A program made the translations under genes and the position numbers. This document shows, one piece after another, positions 24,329 through 33,267 of a stretch of DNA of 64,000 nt (its first letter is position 1; every line of letters begins with the position of its first letter). Origin of the DNA: Bacteroidota bacterium (GTDB lineage: Bacteria; Bacteroidota; Ignavibacteria; Ignavibacteriales; Ignavibacteriaceae); NCBI GenBank assembly GCA_023453665.1, contig JAEXTA010000089.1, forward strand, positions 1-64,000. The letters run 5' to 3'. Below the pieces are notes generated by a model. The model saw only the letters and a program-made list of their open reading frames with translations. It was not told where the DNA came from and did not search any database.

Positions 24329-27157
24329 ATGAAAAATATGTTTACCGTTCTTTTAGCTGCAATAATATTTTCAATAAATATTTTTGCACAGACTTTTCCG
24401 GTTGGTTCTACAGTTGAAAGAAATCCGAAAACCAATATTGATAAACTGATTACCGGAAATGTTAACTACTCAAACAGGTACAGCGGCAAAGTAAGCCCGT
24501 TACTCAGTTATTTTATGAACCGCATCAGCGAGAACAACGGAGTGAAGGTACAATTACCAGAGTCATATCTTGGTGTTAACAGGGTAATGTTCTTTTATAC
24601 CGATGAATTAGATCAGCTTATCATTCCTTTATTAATAAAAACTAACTCTGTTGAATCCACCAAAAGCACAATTTTATCAGCAGGCGGAACGATAGGTACA
24701 ATTGCCGGAGATATTATTTCAGCAGAGATTCCTGTATCATCTGTTTATTCTTTAATTGAATCCGCCGAAACAACATACCTTGAAGCAAGTACAATTTTAG
24801 AATTAAAAATTGATATTAGCCGCACTGAAATAAAAGTTAATCAATTACATAATGGAACCGGAATTTCAAGACCATATAAAGGTAATGGTGTTGTAGTTGG
24901 AGTTTTGGATTCAGGGATTGACTGGCAGCATCAGGATTTTAAGAATACCGGGGGAAATAGAATTCAGTATCTGTGGGATATGTCCGGTTCAAGTAATCCG
25001 CCATCGGGTTATAACTACGGAAGAGAATACACCAAAGCACAACTGGATGCAAACCAGTGTCAGCAAATTGACGGTGATGATGGCGGCGGACATGGAACAC
25101 ACGTTGCAGGAACAGCAGCAGGTAATGGCGGCGCAAACGGAAGTTATATCGGAATGGCGCCTGAGTCCGATATCGTTTTTGTAAAAGGATTCAGAAATGG
25201 TCCCGGTTTTGCAAGTACCGATGTCGTTGACGGATGTAATTATATCTTTCAGAAAGCAGGACAATTGGGGAAACCATCTGTTATCAATTTAAGTTTGGGC
25301 GGTCATTTCAGTCCGCACGATGGTACTTCACTTTATGAACAGGCATTAAGTAATCTAACGGGTAATGGAAAAATAATTGTTGCAGCAGCAGGTAATGAAG
25401 GCGGAAGAAATATTCATTTAAATTATGCTGTGCCGAATGGTTCTTCATACAATGATTCTTATGAAACATTTGTTGAACTGTTTAACGGAGCTAATATTTT
25501 TGTCAGTGATATGTGGTATAATGGCGGAAATATTTCTGTCGGACTCGCAGCATATTCTACTTCAAATTTACAACTTATAGGATACACTAATGGTATTGCG
25601 CCTGGACAAAAGATCGAAGATGTAGCCTTTACCATCAGTGGAACGACATATGGCTATGTTACTATTGATGCTACGGGGACTAACAATCCCAATAACGGAG
25701 GTAATGAAGTACTTATTGTTGTTGATGGTCATAATGGACAGGTAGATATAACAAATGTATTCTGGTCGGTATTCACTTATGGCACAGGAACATTTGATGC
25801 ATGGGCTGTAACCGGCGGAGTGTTTTCAACGTTCGTACCTGAAAACTGGTTCAGACCAGGTGATAATTTAAAAACTATAGGCGCACCCAGTACTGCAAGT
25901 AAAGTTATTTGTGTCGGTTCTTATGTAACAAAAAATTCATGGATAGATATTAATGGTGTTACCCAATTTCAACCTGGTAACCCGACAATTGGAAACATTT
26001 CAGATTTCAGTAGCATTGGACCAACTCGTGACAATAGAATTAAACCTGATCTGACCGCTCCCGGTGAAGTTATAATTGCAGCTTACTCAAGTTTTCTAAC
26101 ACAGACTCCGGCTACTGATATTTTACTTGGCGGTAAACATCAAAAGATGCAGGGAACAAGTATGGCAAGCCCGCATGTTACAGGTGTTGTTGCACTTATG
26201 TTAGAAAAAAATTCCTCGTTAAATTATGATCAAACTGTTGTGCTGCTAAAAAATTCTGCGAGACAGGATGGATTTACAGGAAGTACTCCTAACAACACAT
26301 TTGGCAGCGGAAAATTAGATGCTTATACTGCATTCGTAAATACATCCGGAGGAGGAGGATCGCAGGTAACGCTTATGCAGGAAGGTTTTGATCAGTCATT
26401 CCCTCCGGCAGGCTGGACTACACAGATATTAAATTCCTCATATACCTGGCAACAAGGGAACCCGCAGAGTAATAATTTTAACCAGATTGATCCATCAAGT
26501 ACGAATTCTGCAATTTGTCCCTGGGTTGCACAGAACCAGAATGAATGGTTAATCTCACCAACATTAGCCTTGGGTAACGGAGCGGCTTCAATTGAATTCT
26601 ATGCAGCTTACAGCACACAATGGTTATCTGCAGCAACATTAAAATTACATATCTCCGTAAACGGCGGTGCAAACTGGCAGGAGATCTGGTCTGCAGAAAA
26701 TGATGGACAGGGTTTTATGTGGAGGCAAAAAACTGTTGATCTTTCCTCTTATGCGAATCAACAGAATGTAAAACTTGGATGGCAGTATATCGGTAATGAC
26801 GGTGATCTTGTTGGATTAGACGGAATCAAACTTGTAGGTTTCCCGACATCTGTTGAAGAGATTGATAGTGAAATTCCGGAAGCATTTGATTTGTCTTTTA
26901 ACTATCCAAACCCATTTAACCCGACTACAAAATTCAGATATGCATTACCCGAAGCAAGAGATGTTAAAATAATTATTTATGATGTGATCGGGACAAAAGT
27001 GGCAGAACTAGTAAATAATTTTCAGAATGCAGGCACTTACGAGGTTACCTGGAACGGAAGAAATGATCTTAACCAACAGGTTGCAAGCGGAACATATTTC
27101 TTCTCAGTAATTGCCGGTGATTATATTCAAACACGGAAAATGTTGTTGATAAAATAA
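24329..27157 (+). CDS. subtilisin-type (S8) serine protease, T9SS cargo
   Basis: The second ATG (24329) is preferred, with AAAGGA six bases upstream. The 942-residue protein has a signal peptide and a propeptide-like domain (about residues 85-160). The S8 catalytic triad is visible: Asp in VLDSGIDWQHQDF, His in GGHGTHVAGTAAG, and Ser in QGTSMASPHVTG. An insertion of about 200 residues lies between His and Ser blocks. The C-terminal 268 residues hold a jelly-roll-like domain and a T9SS sorting domain almost the same as in the upstream propeller protein. It is probably exported and degrades extracellular protein. Confidence 0.93.
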   Translation: MKNMFTVLLAAIIFSINIFAQTFPVGSTVERNPKTNIDKLITGNVNYSNRYSGKVSPLLSYFMNRISENNGVKVQLPESYLGVNRVMFFYTDELDQLIIPLLIKTNSVESTKSTILSAGGTIGTIAGDIISAEIPVSSVYSLIESAETTYLEASTILELKIDISRTEIKVNQLHNGTGISRPYKGNGVVVGVLDSGIDWQHQDFKNTGGNRIQYLWDMSGSSNPPSGYNYGREYTKAQLDANQCQQIDGDDGGGHGTHVAGTAAGNGGANGSYIGMAPESDIVFVKGFRNGPGFASTDVVDGCNYIFQKAGQLGKPSVINLSLGGHFSPHDGTSLYEQALSNLTGNGKIIVAAAGNEGGRNIHLNYAVPNGSSYNDSYETFVELFNGANIFVSDMWYNGGNISVGLAAYSTSNLQLIGYTNGIAPGQKIEDVAFTISGTTYGYVTIDATGTNNPNNGGNEVLIVVDGHNGQVDITNVFWSVFTYGTGTFDAWAVTGGVFSTFVPENWFRPGDNLKTIGAPSTASKVICVGSYVTKNSWIDINGVTQFQPGNPTIGNISDFSSIGPTRDNRIKPDLTAPGEVIIAAYSSFLTQTPATDILLGGKHQKMQGTSMASPHVTGVVALMLEKNSSLNYDQTVVLLKNSARQDGFTGSTPNNTFGSGKLDAYTAFVNTSGGGGSQVTLMQEGFDQSFPPAGWTTQILNSSYTWQQGNPQSNNFNQIDPSSTNSAICPWVAQNQNEWLISPTLALGNGAASIEFYAAYSTQWLSAATLKLHISVNGGANWQEIWSAENDGQGFMWRQKTVDLSSYANQQNVKLGWQYIGNDGDLVGLDGIKLVGFPTSVEEIDSEIPEAFDLSFNYPNPFNPTTKFRYALPEARDVKIIIYDVIGTKVAELVNNFQNAGTYEVTWNGRNDLNQQVASGTYFFSVIAGDYIQTRKMLLIK

Positions 27158-27229
27158 TTTAATTTCTTTATAAAAAATTCCGCTTTGTCTGAATATTACT
27201 AAGTGAATAATTTCGAAAGACTGATTGAT

Positions 27230-27262
27230 ACGGCTGTCTTAAAAAATCTTTTAGGCAGCCGT
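27230..27262 (+). terminator. hairpin after the subtilase gene
   Basis: The arms ACGGCTGTCT and AGGCAGCCGT pair over ten bases with one G-T wobble; the loop is 13 bases and CTTAATT follows. It lies 72 bases after the stop codon. Confidence 0.6.
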
Positions 27263-27366
27263 CTTAATTGGTGCAAGATAATTCAACGATTAAGTTCTGT
27301 CATCTAAAACTAAATAATAAAATCACTTAGCCGGCAACATCAATTGATTTTTAGATTTCTTAATAC

Positions 27367-27374
27367 TACTTTTG
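27367..27374 (+). promoter_or_regulatory. TAnnTTTG -7 box before the ECF sigma gene
   Basis: TACTTTTG matches the Bacteroidetes -7 consensus. A transcript starting shortly downstream would exclude the TTG at 27372 as start codon and favours the TTG at 27408. Confidence 0.45.
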
Positions 27375-27407
27375 TGCTGGCTTTTCAATAACAACCACGA
27401 AAAAAAA

Positions 27408-27995
27408 TTGAGTTCAAGATCATCGTTTACTGATTATGAGCTGCTAAAAAAAGTTACGGGGAATGATAAAAAAGCACTCGAAACATTGTACCTGCGCTAC
27501 TCCCCCGTGGTTTATCCGCTGCTGCTGAAAATCATCCGTAATGAAAAAATTGCTGAGGAAACTCTTGTTGATGTTTTCGTTTTAATCTGGAGAAAAGCAA
27601 CTTCTTTTAACTTTAACACAGATAATGTTTACGCGTGGATTATAACGCTTGCTAGAAATAAAGCTATTGATGTTGTTCATCGGTTATTAGACGAAGAAAA
27701 CTCCCCGGAATACACTGATGAATATGAAAATAATCACATCGTACCGGTGCTCTCCTCAGGTATAATGTCAATGGATATGAAATCTGCCCAGGAGATGAAA
27801 GCAAATATTTCTGATGCGTTTAGCAATCTTACCGATGCACAAAAGTATGTAATTGAGCTTGCATACTATGAGGGATTAACTGAAAGTGAAATATCAGAAA
27901 AATTAAATATCCCGCTTCCTACTGTACAGTCAAAAATAAAAATGGCTTTGACAAATCTGAATGAATTTCTTATCAAAAGCCGGAAAAAACAGTAA
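27408..27995 (+). CDS. ECF-type RNA polymerase sigma factor
   Basis: The frame contains no early ATG. TTG at 27408 is chosen because a promoter-like box lies at 27367-27374 and an A-rich tract precedes the codon; the frame itself opens earlier. The 195-residue protein has sigma region 2 (DKKALETLYLRYSPVVYPLLLKII..ETLVDVFVLIW..AWIITLARNKAID) and region 4 (LTDAQKYVIELAYYEGLTESEISEKLNIPLPTVQSKI). It is translationally coupled to an anti-sigma gene by a TAATG overlap. The pair probably responds to an envelope signal. Confidence 0.9.
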   Translation: MSSRSSFTDYELLKKVTGNDKKALETLYLRYSPVVYPLLLKIIRNEKIAEETLVDVFVLIWRKATSFNFNTDNVYAWIITLARNKAIDVVHRLLDEENSPEYTDEYENNHIVPVLSSGIMSMDMKSAQEMKANISDAFSNLTDAQKYVIELAYYEGLTESEISEKLNIPLPTVQSKIKMALTNLNEFLIKSRKKQ

Positions 27996-29173
27996 TGAGC
28001 ACAGAAGAATTAAATGAAAAAATTTTTGCGGCTGCACTTGGATGCCTGGATAACAATGAGGTCAATCTTTTTAATAAATCAATTATTGGTAATAAAGATT
28101 TTCAGGAAAAGAATCTTGGTATCTACCAACAGCTTGTTTCAATGCTGCCGCTTGTGCTTGAACCTGCCGAAGCAGACAAAACCATAAAAGATAAAATAGC
28201 CCGAAAGGTTTACAGATTAAAAGATACCGGAGCCAGTACTATCTTAGATTCTATAAGTAAGCCGGTTTATTCAAACACAAAAGACACTACGGAAAAAATC
28301 ATTCCCGGGTTGAATGAAACTCCAAAAATTCCGGAACCTCTTGATATAAATAAGATTTCTAAAAAGCCCGAAAACATTGTTGAACAAAAACCTGTTGAAA
28401 CACCTGTTCCCGTATCAAATGAAAAACCCAAACAGATTACTGAACGATTTGAAAAAATAAATTCTCTTGCCGACGACACTGTTAAAGGGGATATAGTATT
28501 CACTCAACGCAAACTTGATATACCGATTGGCGAAACAAAACGTAAACCCTCCCGTAAAGAATCCGAGCCGAAAGAGGATGAAGAAACTTTTCCGGTTGAA
28601 CTTCCTGTCGTTGAGGAAAATGTCGAAAAAAAGAGTAAGCTCTTTACAATGCTGCTTATTTTTATTTCTGCAATTGCAATGATAGGTTCAGCTATTATTT
28701 ATATAAAATACACAAGTGAAAATGACAGGCTCGGCCTGCAGATAAATGAACTAAGGACTCAAATAGACAATTTGAAAATTGAATCTGAAGCAAATGCAAA
28801 ATTGCTTGCTTTAATTGAATCGGGTGACCTCAAAATCATTACGCTTAATCCTTTAAATGGTGATACAACCGCGCTTGTTAGAATTCTAATTGATGAAAAA
28901 ACTTTTTCAGGTTTTCTTCAAACAAATTTTGTACTAACTGAGCCGGCTGGAATTTCACTCAAACTGTGGGGCATTTCACAAGAAAAAAAATTGATGTTAG
29001 CTGAATTGTCAGATAAAAAAGAAAATCGTTTTTATCCCCTTACATTTGCGACGCCGGCAAGCAACGGTGAGATTATTTTTGTGATTTCAGAACCTGCTTC
29101 AAACGATACCACAACTGCAGTTGATAGTCTGTTATTCAGCGGAAGTTATTTTTATTCTTCGCCCGTTCAATGA
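27995..29173 (+). CDS. RskA-like anti-sigma factor, membrane-bound
   Basis: The 392-residue protein begins with a cytoplasmic anti-sigma domain (EELNEKIFAAALGCLDNNEVNLFNKSI) and then a Pro/Lys/Glu-rich linker of about 120 residues. It has one membrane helix (LFTMLLIFISAIAMIGSAIIYI, about residues 213-234), a short coiled coil and a periplasmic RskA-like domain (GFLQTNFVLTEPAGISLKLWGI). It should hold the upstream sigma factor inactive at the membrane until proteolysis. The start codon overlaps the sigma stop by one base. The linker is longer than in most relatives. Confidence 0.85.
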   Translation: MSTEELNEKIFAAALGCLDNNEVNLFNKSIIGNKDFQEKNLGIYQQLVSMLPLVLEPAEADKTIKDKIARKVYRLKDTGASTILDSISKPVYSNTKDTTEKIIPGLNETPKIPEPLDINKISKKPENIVEQKPVETPVPVSNEKPKQITERFEKINSLADDTVKGDIVFTQRKLDIPIGETKRKPSRKESEPKEDEETFPVELPVVEENVEKKSKLFTMLLIFISAIAMIGSAIIYIKYTSENDRLGLQINELRTQIDNLKIESEANAKLLALIESGDLKIITLNPLNGDTTALVRILIDEKTFSGFLQTNFVLTEPAGISLKLWGISQEKKLMLAELSDKKENRFYPLTFATPASNGEIIFVISEPASNDTTTAVDSLLFSGSYFYSSPVQ

Positions 29174-29186
29174 CATAATATAGAAA

Positions 29187-29690
29187 TCAGGCTCTTCTCC
29201 ACCACAAAAAAACTATAACAGCAGCAACAAGAAAAACTGCCCAGTAACCCGTTATTACATTCCACAATGAACGGATGAAGAGCACAACATCGAGTCTGCC
29301 CGTTGAATATATTACTGCAATGGCTGCCCCCAAAAAAGCTACAGAGAGTACTATGGCTAAAAAATATTTTGTGTCTTCCAGAAACAGAATTAAAAATCCC
29401 GCGGAACATATGAACATAATTGAAGGCAGATAAAGCAGCCGCAAGTTTGAAAATTCAAAATAGTTCATTAAAAGTAAAAATATGCCTATTAGAAAAATCG
29501 AACTTCCGCTGAAAAGTGCCAGACGTTCATACTTGCCGAAGTGGTTAATTACCAAAACAATTCCGTAAAAGATGAGCACATAACCGCTGTATTCAGAAAC
29601 ACTAAAATCAATTAAGCCAACCGCTTTTAATAATACTGATAGCAGAAAAACGGCGATAACGTAATAAACAAGGTTTGGATTATGTTTCAA
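29187..29690 (-). CDS. small integral membrane protein
   Basis: This 167-residue protein has about five or six hydrophobic helices with short loops, for example LVYYVIAVFLLSVLLKAVGLI, GYVLIFYGIVLVINHF, FSGSSIFLIGIFLLLMNYF and YWAVFLVAAVIVFLWW, ending in WRRA. The layout resembles the LiaF/DUF5668-type N-terminal domain but no motif settles it. It is convergent with the anti-sigma gene and lies 27 bases downstream of the arginase gene, with which it may be co-transcribed. Confidence 0.7.
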   Translation of the reverse strand: MKHNPNLVYYVIAVFLLSVLLKAVGLIDFSVSEYSGYVLIFYGIVLVINHFGKYERLALFSGSSIFLIGIFLLLMNYFEFSNLRLLYLPSIMFICSAGFLILFLEDTKYFLAIVLSVAFLGAAIAVIYSTGRLDVVLFIRSLWNVITGYWAVFLVAAVIVFLWWRRA

Positions 29691-29717
29691 TATTAATTTT
29701 CCGGATTGTATTTACAG

Positions 29718-30641
29718 TTAGAGAATCCTCTGCCCCATACTTGAAGCAATTACATCGGCAGTGAAAACCGCACTTTTATTTTTATCATCAAGAATTGGAT
29801 TTACTTCAGCTATTTCCAATGAGGACATACATCCGCATTCGGCTATTGATTCCATTAAGAGATGAGCTTCACGATAACTTAATCCGCCGGGAACCGGAGT
29901 ACCAACACCGGGTGCAATCGATGGGTCTACACTATCTACATCAAAACTGACATGTATATGATCAACCTTTTCGCGGAATTGTTTCAGCACTCTCACAATT
30001 ATTCTGTGAATCCCGAGTTTATCAATATCACTCATTGTATAAACCGGTACTTTCAATTTCGTAATAATTTGTTTTTCAAGTGAATCAATGCTTCTAATGC
30101 CTATAAGCGCGCAATTCTCGGGCTTAACTTTGGGTGTAAAACCCATGAAATTAACCAGTTTTTCATTTCCTAAACCCATTAAAGCGGATAGAGGCATACC
30201 ATGAATATTTCCTGAAGGTGAGGTTTCATCAGTATTCATATCGGCGTGTGCATCGATCCATATCACCCCTAGTTTCATTTTATTTTTTCTGCAATGTGAT
30301 GCAATTCCGGATATAGTTCCGATTGCCATTGAGTGATCACCGCCGATACATAAAGGAAAGTTTCCCTGGTCAAGAACTTTTTCAACTTTGCGCGCAAGTA
30401 TAGTTGATGTTTTCAGAATTTCATTTAAGTACTTCAGCTTTGGATTGGTCACCCGCTGCTTCTCCATTATTTCGATGTGAACATCGCCGCTGTCAATTAT
30501 TTTATAACCCAGTGCTTCAAGCCTGGATTTAAGATCTGCAATACGCAATGCAGAAGGACCCATATCAACGCCTCTCCTGTCAGCGCCAAGATCCATAGGA
30601 AAGCCTATGATATTAACGGTCTTGGATTCTGTGTTCTTCAT
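29718..30641 (-). CDS. rocF: arginase
   Basis: This 307-residue enzyme carries the manganese-binding motifs of ureohydrolases in order: GGDHSMAIGTISG, VIWIDAHADMNT, and SFDVDSVDPSIAPGVGTPVPGG, plus the substrate-binding SGNIHGMP. The overall pattern fits bacterial arginases (ornithine and urea from arginine) better than agmatinases, through the SGNIHG..PL element. There is no urease or ornithine gene nearby. Length and start are normal for the family. Confidence 0.93.
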   Translation of the reverse strand: MKNTESKTVNIIGFPMDLGADRRGVDMGPSALRIADLKSRLEALGYKIIDSGDVHIEIMEKQRVTNPKLKYLNEILKTSTILARKVEKVLDQGNFPLCIGGDHSMAIGTISGIASHCRKNKMKLGVIWIDAHADMNTDETSPSGNIHGMPLSALMGLGNEKLVNFMGFTPKVKPENCALIGIRSIDSLEKQIITKLKVPVYTMSDIDKLGIHRIIVRVLKQFREKVDHIHVSFDVDSVDPSIAPGVGTPVPGGLSYREAHLLMESIAECGCMSSLEIAEVNPILDDKNKSAVFTADVIASSMGQRIL

Positions 30642-30803
30642 TATATGTTTATTTAATTATTACTCATCGGTCAAATTTTTCGGGATTAATATACGAATAC
30701 AGTTCTTATTATGTTTATAAAATGAAGGGCTTAATTCTTATATTTTATTAAAGAAAATGGTTCATTAATTACAACAAAGAATGTTAATAACTAATACCTC
30801 AAA

Positions 30804-32150
30804 ATGAAGATCCCATCTAAAGAACCGGAAATAAGTATCGGTATCGTAACTGAAAAACAAATTAATTTTGAACTTTATGGTGATTTCAAAACGGAGAGTT
30901 TTAAAAATTTTTTCAGCGGCAGGTTTAGTGCCGAGATACTTAATGATAAGATCACTGTAAAACGCGGTTCAGAAAAGTTTGAGGCGGTTGAAAGTATAAC
31001 TTTTGTTCCGCAGGATATTGAAACTGAATCTTTTCTGATTAAAGATGTTACAATCGGAAAAAAATTTCACTGGGAAAGAAAAGAAAAACAAAGATTCATC
31101 GGAACGTTGAAACTCTTGAAGTCAGGCGGGAAAATAGTTGTTATCAATTATCTCCCCCTTGAAAAATATCTTGTAAGCGTTATCTCTTCTGAGATGAGTG
31201 CAAAGAGTTCGCTTCAATTATTAAAAGCACATGCTGTTGTTTCAAGAAGCTGGCTGCTTTCAAATTTGTTTGCCGAAAAAAAATCCGGGAAACCTTCTTT
31301 AAAAGAAAAAACTATAAAAGAAACAGAACATATCAGGTGGTACTCAAGAGAAGAACACGAACTTTTTGATGTTTGTGCAGACGATCACTGCCAGCGTTAC
31401 CAGGGAATAACAAAAATATCCTCCGATGCTGCAAGAAAAGCAGTTGAACAGACGTATGGGATTGTTCTTATAAATGAAAACGCTATTTGTGACGCCCGTT
31501 ATTCAAAATCCTGCGGAGGTATAACTGAATCATTCGAAAATGTTTGGGATCCCGTAATGTATAGTTACCTCTCATCACGTGTTGATTATAAGTTTGGACA
31601 GGATAACTTCAACGTTGATTTTTCTTCTGAAATAAATGCACGTAAATGGATAACATCAAATCCCCACGCATATTGCAATACAAACGATAAAAATATCCTT
31701 AGCCAGGTTCTTCCATCATTTGATCAGGAAACCAAAGATTTTTACAGGTGGAAAATTGAGTATACACAGGATCAATTGTCATCAATCATAAGAAAAAAAA
31801 GCGGAATTGATTTTGGCAGTATCGTTGAGTTGATTCCTGTTGAAAGAGGTTTTTCAGGGAGACTTGTTAAACTGAAAATTGTTGGTACAAATAAAACTCT
31901 TACCATTGGCAAAGAACTGGAAATAAGAAAATTTCTCTCTGAAACTCATCTGTACAGTTCGGCTTTTGTTGTTGATATGAAGGAAATACAAAACGGAATA
32001 CCCGGAAGATTTATTATTAGCGGTGCCGGCTGGGGACATGGTGTGGGACTGTGCCAGATAGGCGCAGCAGTTATGGCGGTTCAGGGTCATCAGTTCGATG
32101 AAATACTATTACATTATTTCAAAGATGTAAGATTGAAAAAGGTTTATTAA
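30804..32150 (+). CDS. SpoIID/LytB domain protein
   Basis: The 448-residue protein has the SpoIID/LytB domain: YLVSVISSEMSAKSSLQLLKAHAVVSRSW near residues 120-150, then ARYSKSCGGITE, and the C-terminal GWGHGVGLCQIGAAVMA. SpoIID proteins are lytic transglycosylases acting on stripped peptidoglycan, and LytB-type relatives enhance amidases. No signal peptide is seen, so location is uncertain. It heads a tight operon with two glycosyltransferases and a DUF4922 gene, an arrangement that recurs in Bacteroidetes genomes as far as I recall. Confidence 0.9.
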   Translation: MKIPSKEPEISIGIVTEKQINFELYGDFKTESFKNFFSGRFSAEILNDKITVKRGSEKFEAVESITFVPQDIETESFLIKDVTIGKKFHWERKEKQRFIGTLKLLKSGGKIVVINYLPLEKYLVSVISSEMSAKSSLQLLKAHAVVSRSWLLSNLFAEKKSGKPSLKEKTIKETEHIRWYSREEHELFDVCADDHCQRYQGITKISSDAARKAVEQTYGIVLINENAICDARYSKSCGGITESFENVWDPVMYSYLSSRVDYKFGQDNFNVDFSSEINARKWITSNPHAYCNTNDKNILSQVLPSFDQETKDFYRWKIEYTQDQLSSIIRKKSGIDFGSIVELIPVERGFSGRLVKLKIVGTNKTLTIGKELEIRKFLSETHLYSSAFVVDMKEIQNGIPGRFIISGAGWGHGVGLCQIGAAVMAVQGHQFDEILLHYFKDVRLKKVY

Positions 32151-32157
32151 TTAATAA

Positions 32158-33267
32158 ATGAAAATTCTTTACTCATGCCTTTCAAAAAGCTGGGGCGGGA
32201 TGGAGATGAATACTCTAACCTCTGTTAAACAGCTTTTAAATAGAAACATTAAAACAGAACTTATATGTATTGATGAATCCCGTATTCACATTGAAGCAGT
32301 GAACATGGGAATAATATCTCATCCGATTAAAGCCGCCGGGTATATTCATCCGGTTACTTCAATCAGGTTAAGTAACATTATTAACCGTGGAAATTTTGAT
32401 CTTATTCACACCCAGGCATCAAAAGATTTATGGCTTATTGTACCTGCATTAAAATTCAGAGATTTAAAAACACCGCTGATACTTACAAAACAAGTGGGAT
32501 CTTTTATCGTTAAAAAAGATTTTATGCATAAATGGTTGTACAGCCGTGTAACTTATGCTCTTGCAATCAGCAGAACGATTGAACGAAACCTGCTTGATAC
32601 ATGTCCGTTAACAAAAGAAAAAATTTTACTGCTTCATAACGGTGTTGATACAAAACGATTTGATCCTTCAAAGGTTGATAGAAATGTTATAAGAAAAGAA
32701 TTTTCTGTAAATGAAAATGAAATCCTTATCGGAATGATAGCAAGGTTTAGTCCCGGGAAAGGTCACGAAGAATTTTTATATGCAGCAAAACAACTTAACA
32801 CTCAGTTTGATAACCTTAAATTTATAATTGTCGGCGAAGCAAGCCGCGGTGAAAATGAATATGCTGATTCAATAAAAAAAATGGCTGCTGATTATTCTCT
32901 GAACAACCTTACGTTCACAGGATACAGGAGCGATACTGAAAATGTTCTCTCGGCAATTGACATTTTTGTAATGCCTTCACATGCTGAAGCGTTCGGTATA
33001 GCGCTTGCGGAAGCAATGTCCATGGGGCTGCCTTCGGTTTGCGCTAACTCAGATGGTCTGCTTGATCTTGCGGTAGATAATGTTACTTCATATTTATTTG
33101 AAGTTAAGAATGGTGAAAGTTTAAAAGATAAAATTTCACTTCTAATCAATTCACCGCAAAAGCGAAAAGAGTTCGGTTCCGCGGCAAGAAAAAGAGCAAT
33201 TGAAAATTTTGACCTGGAATTATTAACAGACAGAGTAATAGATATTTACAAAAAGGTAATTAATTGA
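32158..33267 (+). CDS. glycosyltransferase family 4
   Basis: This 369-residue cytoplasmic GT-B enzyme begins with SKSWGGMEMNT (nucleotide-sugar glycine loop). It contains HNGVDTKRFDP, ARFSPGKGHEEFL (phosphate-binding loop region), and the family 4 retaining-enzyme motif EAFGIALAEAMSMGLPSV (EX7E). The donor and acceptor cannot be read from sequence. It follows the SpoIID gene by seven bases and overlaps the next glycosyltransferase start by four. Confidence 0.93.
   Translation: MKILYSCLSKSWGGMEMNTLTSVKQLLNRNIKTELICIDESRIHIEAVNMGIISHPIKAAGYIHPVTSIRLSNIINRGNFDLIHTQASKDLWLIVPALKFRDLKTPLILTKQVGSFIVKKDFMHKWLYSRVTYALAISRTIERNLLDTCPLTKEKILLLHNGVDTKRFDPSKVDRNVIRKEFSVNENEILIGMIARFSPGKGHEEFLYAAKQLNTQFDNLKFIIVGEASRGENEYADSIKKMAADYSLNNLTFTGYRSDTENVLSAIDIFVMPSHAEAFGIALAEAMSMGLPSVCANSDGLLDLAVDNVTSYLFEVKNGESLKDKISLLINSPQKRKEFGSAARKRAIENFDLELLTDRVIDIYKKVIN

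Noticed and set aside
24989..25264. 91-residue minus frame inside the subtilase gene
   Set aside because: Antisense shadow across the catalytic His block; no independent support.
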